NCBI GenBank assembly: GCA_028554795.2 | Contig: CM068828.1 | Coordinates: 17,182,630 to 17,246,629 of the forward strand | DNA length: 64,000 bases | Direction of reading: 5' to 3' | From: Sinohyriopsis cumingii | Taxonomy: Eukaryota > Mollusca > Bivalvia > Unionida > Unionidae | In this document: positions 61,505 to 64,000 of the stretch, in pieces | How the letters are laid out: each line of letters starts with the position of its first letter | Numbering within the stretch: position 1 is the first letter of the stretch | Notes under the pieces: generated by a model | Database searches by the model: none | What the model saw: the letters and a program-made list of their open reading frames with translations, nothing else | Told to the model about the DNA's origin: nothing | Translations under genes and position numbers: made by a program

Positions 61505-61710
61505 AACGGTAAGATTCGTATAATCTCACGTAATGATTACAAAATTCAAATAATCTTATGTAATCTCATGTAATGAAAGTAAGATTCAAATAATCTCATG
61601 GAATGAAAACAAGATTCGAATCATCTCCTGTGATGAAAGTGAGATTCACATAATTTCATGCAATTTCATGTAATGAAAGTTAGATTCAAATAATCTCATG
61701 TAATCAAAAT
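61505..61710. repeat. Degenerate array of ATAATCTCATGTAATGAAA units
   Basis: About six diverged units of 30-45 bp built from AAGATTCAAATAATCTCATG and TAATGAAAGT. Confidence 0.8.
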
Positions 61711-62179
61711 GGCCCAACTGCACTCAATTGAAACAACAATCAATTGAAACAAACGTATGACTCTGTCATTTTGTAAATCAATATGATTCATAAATATCTG
61801 TAAAAACTTGCATATATGTCCACTGACAAGCCCTACAGTCAGTTCTCCCGAATTCTTAGGTTGGCCCACACTTGTATCAGACGCACAAACCCTTCATGGA
61901 TCCACCATGCACACAAGTTTACAAATTAGCGGTTTCGTCTTCGTATGCCCTTGATGGTTACATCATCTTCCATATCCATATAGACACACAGACAGACTGA
62001 TTTACCCGCACACACATACGCACTGACAGCAAACTGTTCTTGCCTTATTCTGTGACAATACCTACCCCAAGAGAAAAATATGCACATTTTTTTAACTATC
62101 AAAAAAAAAAATGGAAAATAACTACTGATGCTGCTTTACAATATTTACACTGGTTATTCATTAATCCGGATTTTCTATT
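61711..62179. other. Intergenic DNA
   Basis: No gene or repeat recognised in about 470 bp. Confidence 0.4.
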
Positions 62180-62645
62180 TACATCCTACTTAAATAATCC
62201 TCATCTCCGTTGTTGACCCCTCTGATTGCCTCAACTCGAAAATGATATGGTTGTAGTGTTAGCGCCCAGCGCATCAAAAGAGCGTTAGCGACCTTATCCT
62301 TGCTTAGATACGACAATGCTTGATGGTCCGTTTTGAGAACAAAATCTCTACCAAAACGATAGGCATGAAACTTACCAATCCTCTATACTACAGCTAAGCA
62401 TTCTTTTCAATCACTGAATACTTTTATTCCCTAGACAGTAACTTCCTACTGGCACAGTCTACAGGCATTTTAAAAATCATGTCTTGTTCCTGAAACAAAA
62501 CTGCTCCCATCCCAGTATTGGAAGCATCTGTTCTTATGATAAAAGGTTTTCTGATGTTAGGTAGCTTTAAAATAGGTGCACTAGTCAATTTTTCCTTCAA
62601 TGCATTGAACGATTTCTCCTGAGATGGTCTCTATAACACTTTACC
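62180..62645 (-). mobile_element. Ty3/Gypsy LTR-retrotransposon fossil (RT end and RNase H), broken
   Basis: Minus-strand translation shows the region joining reverse transcriptase to RNase H of a Ty3/Gypsy element, with RTDAS, FVLKTDHQALSYL and LMRWALTLQPY recognisable. Only this part of pol remains. No LTRs, gag or integrase were found nearby. It is broken, with several breaks, and probably of moderate age. Confidence 0.8.
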
Positions 62646-63052
62646 CTAAATGGGTAACATAAGTTTCCAGTTTCATGTTAAAACACTATTTTTGTTTTAC
62701 TCATCAAACACCAAGATTTGTAGAATTAATCTATGGTTGCATGACCATATTGTATTTCTTTGCGGGATGACTTGTCTGTACTAATCCACAAAGTTAGGGA
62801 GAACTGACTGCTCTCTGTCTGATTCTCTAGAACTGCGTAAATAATTTGCGTTGGATATAACTTGCTGTAAATTAGTTGTTACCCATAATTAATGAAAAGT
62901 GTGTACAGGTAGCCATCAAAGGGTTTGTATCAATTTTATGTACAAAATATGAACCGGTCTAGAAATAGGTATGTATTTTCGGAGCCATGATTGAATGACA
63001 AGGAAAAGTAATAATTTAGTTATAAAACCTGTCGAGAGATTGTCCGTTTTAT
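62646..63052. other. Intergenic DNA next to the Gypsy fossil
   Basis: Nothing clearly assignable; may be decayed element or spacer. Confidence 0.4.
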
Positions 63053-63147
63053 GACCAAACAGAGGCAAATTAACCAAACAGAGGCAAATTAACCAAACAG
63101 AGGCAAATTAACCAAACAGAAGTAAATTAACCAAACAGAGGCAAATT
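63053..63147. repeat. 19-bp minisatellite, 5 copies
   Basis: Unit AACCAAACAGAGGCAAATT repeated five times; one copy reads GAAGTAAATT. Confidence 0.95.
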
Positions 63148-63775
63148 ATATTGAAACAGATTCCAACTCATTACAGACTTGACTTAGGAATATGAACAGT
63201 ACTCCTACTTAATCAAAAGGATGTTCACTAGGTGCTAAAAATATTGGGAGACATTTTAGCGTCTTAATTAGCTTGATGCATTCTTTATGAATTAAATGAA
63301 ATCCAGACTGGTCACAATAATCAGAAATCCTAAGAAACGAACAGAAAACACAAGACTCTTAGGATAAATAATATTTGATGCTTTCCTGTGGATGAAACCA
63401 TTAAGTCACTGACTCTATAATTCAGTCAGATGTTAACATCAGTCAGGTCTCAAATTCCCACACATAGCTGATTGTCATAATTCAATATATGCATATTCAA
63501 ATAGTCCTAACTTGAACATTGCAATCAAATTTACATGAATTTACAAATCATCAGGATATGCTAAGATTTCTTCAACGAAAAAAAAGGCAATTGAAAAAAG
63601 AATAACTTTATATAATATGCAATCAAAATGAAAAGCCATGGAGATATCGATTTTGGTGGTAGGTTAATTTCGCGGTATTTTTATCCTGAGACACATTTTC
63701 GTTTCTATTACTAATATTCATTGTGTAGTGTTCTGTTCGTTCCTAATAGTGATGCTTTTAGGTAAGTCTGACTAT
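63148..63775. other. Intergenic DNA
   Basis: AT-rich spacer with no recognised gene. Confidence 0.4.
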
Positions 63776-64000
63776 TGGTTGTTGTTGTTGGCATCCGTTA
63801 GTCTCGAGAGACGATGGAAGTGCGCCCATGAGAGATGTCCCGGTTGGTGGTTGTTCAGTGTCTGCTGTGGCTATGTAGTCCAACACGGGAGTGGCAGTCC
63901 TCGCTGCTCTTGCTGCACTTGAAGATTGCGTCTTCTGTCGGTTGGAACAGCTCCTTCTGCGCCCATGAGAGATGTCCCGGTTGGTGGTTGTTCAGCGTCT
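63776..64000. mobile_element. 5' region of a LINE, cut by window edge
   Basis: TTGGCATCCGTTAGTCTCGA GAGACGATGG and the following GC-richer text are the kind of 5' leader I associate with multi-copy LINEs in invertebrates. A segment with GCGCCCATGAGAGATGTCCC GGTTGGTGGTTGTTCAG occurs at 63819 and again at 63960, a direct repeat 141 bp apart, so the leader may be tandemly duplicated. No coding domain is visible before the window ends, so the family is uncertain. Confidence 0.45.

Overview
This is eukaryotic, AT-rich, repeat-dense DNA with spliced genes, AATAAA poly(A) signals, tRNA-derived SINEs, several LINE clades and Polinton and Gypsy fossils. The SINE body resembles elements I associate with gastropod molluscs, so a mollusc, probably a gastropod, is my best guess. 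That is inference from repeat style; no species is claimed.

The only host genes I can support form a small family of secreted leucine-rich-repeat (LRR) proteins. LRR gene 1 (+) has three coding exons (4474-4503, 10818-10899, 14909-16206). They join in phase into a 469-residue protein with a signal peptide, an LRRNT cap, about 14 LRRs and an LRRCT cap. LRR gene 2 (-) has its main exon at 29721-28330 and the same cap spacing (C-x6-C-x-C-x6-C). LRR gene 3 (+, 57727-59700) is a broken relative of gene 2; the end of its reading frame has grown into a 50-bp minisatellite of about 19 copies. A fourth paralogue survives only as a broken first exon at 22611-22650. A shared non-coding module ('module B') occurs at 21690-22060 (+), 41138-41520 (-) and 49840-50200 (+). 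Each copy lies upstream of, and on the same strand as, one paralogue, so it is probably the family's promoter or 5' region.

Layout. 1-2660: 30/31-bp minisatellite with long-range periodicity. 2661-16400: LRR gene 1, with introns full of SINEs, a 44-bp array and microsatellites. 16400-23480: intergenic DNA, a hairpin MITE and the 5' part of a lost LRR paralogue. 23480-27900: LINE with endonuclease, RT and RNase H remains. 28200-29721: LRR gene 2. 31335-37770: Polinton fossil bracketed by two oppositely oriented LINE 3' ends. 37770-46000: SINEs, a MITE, the 5' region of LRR gene 2 and a 170-bp duplication. 47146-54125: two LINE 5'/endonuclease fragments and another copy of the LRR upstream block. 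55365-56950: broken multi-copy gene of unknown function. 57690-59700: LRR pseudogene 3. 60700-64000: SINE, short arrays, a Gypsy fossil and the 5' part of a LINE cut by the window edge.

Most other open frames run through low-complexity repeats or decayed mobile elements and are not listed as genes.
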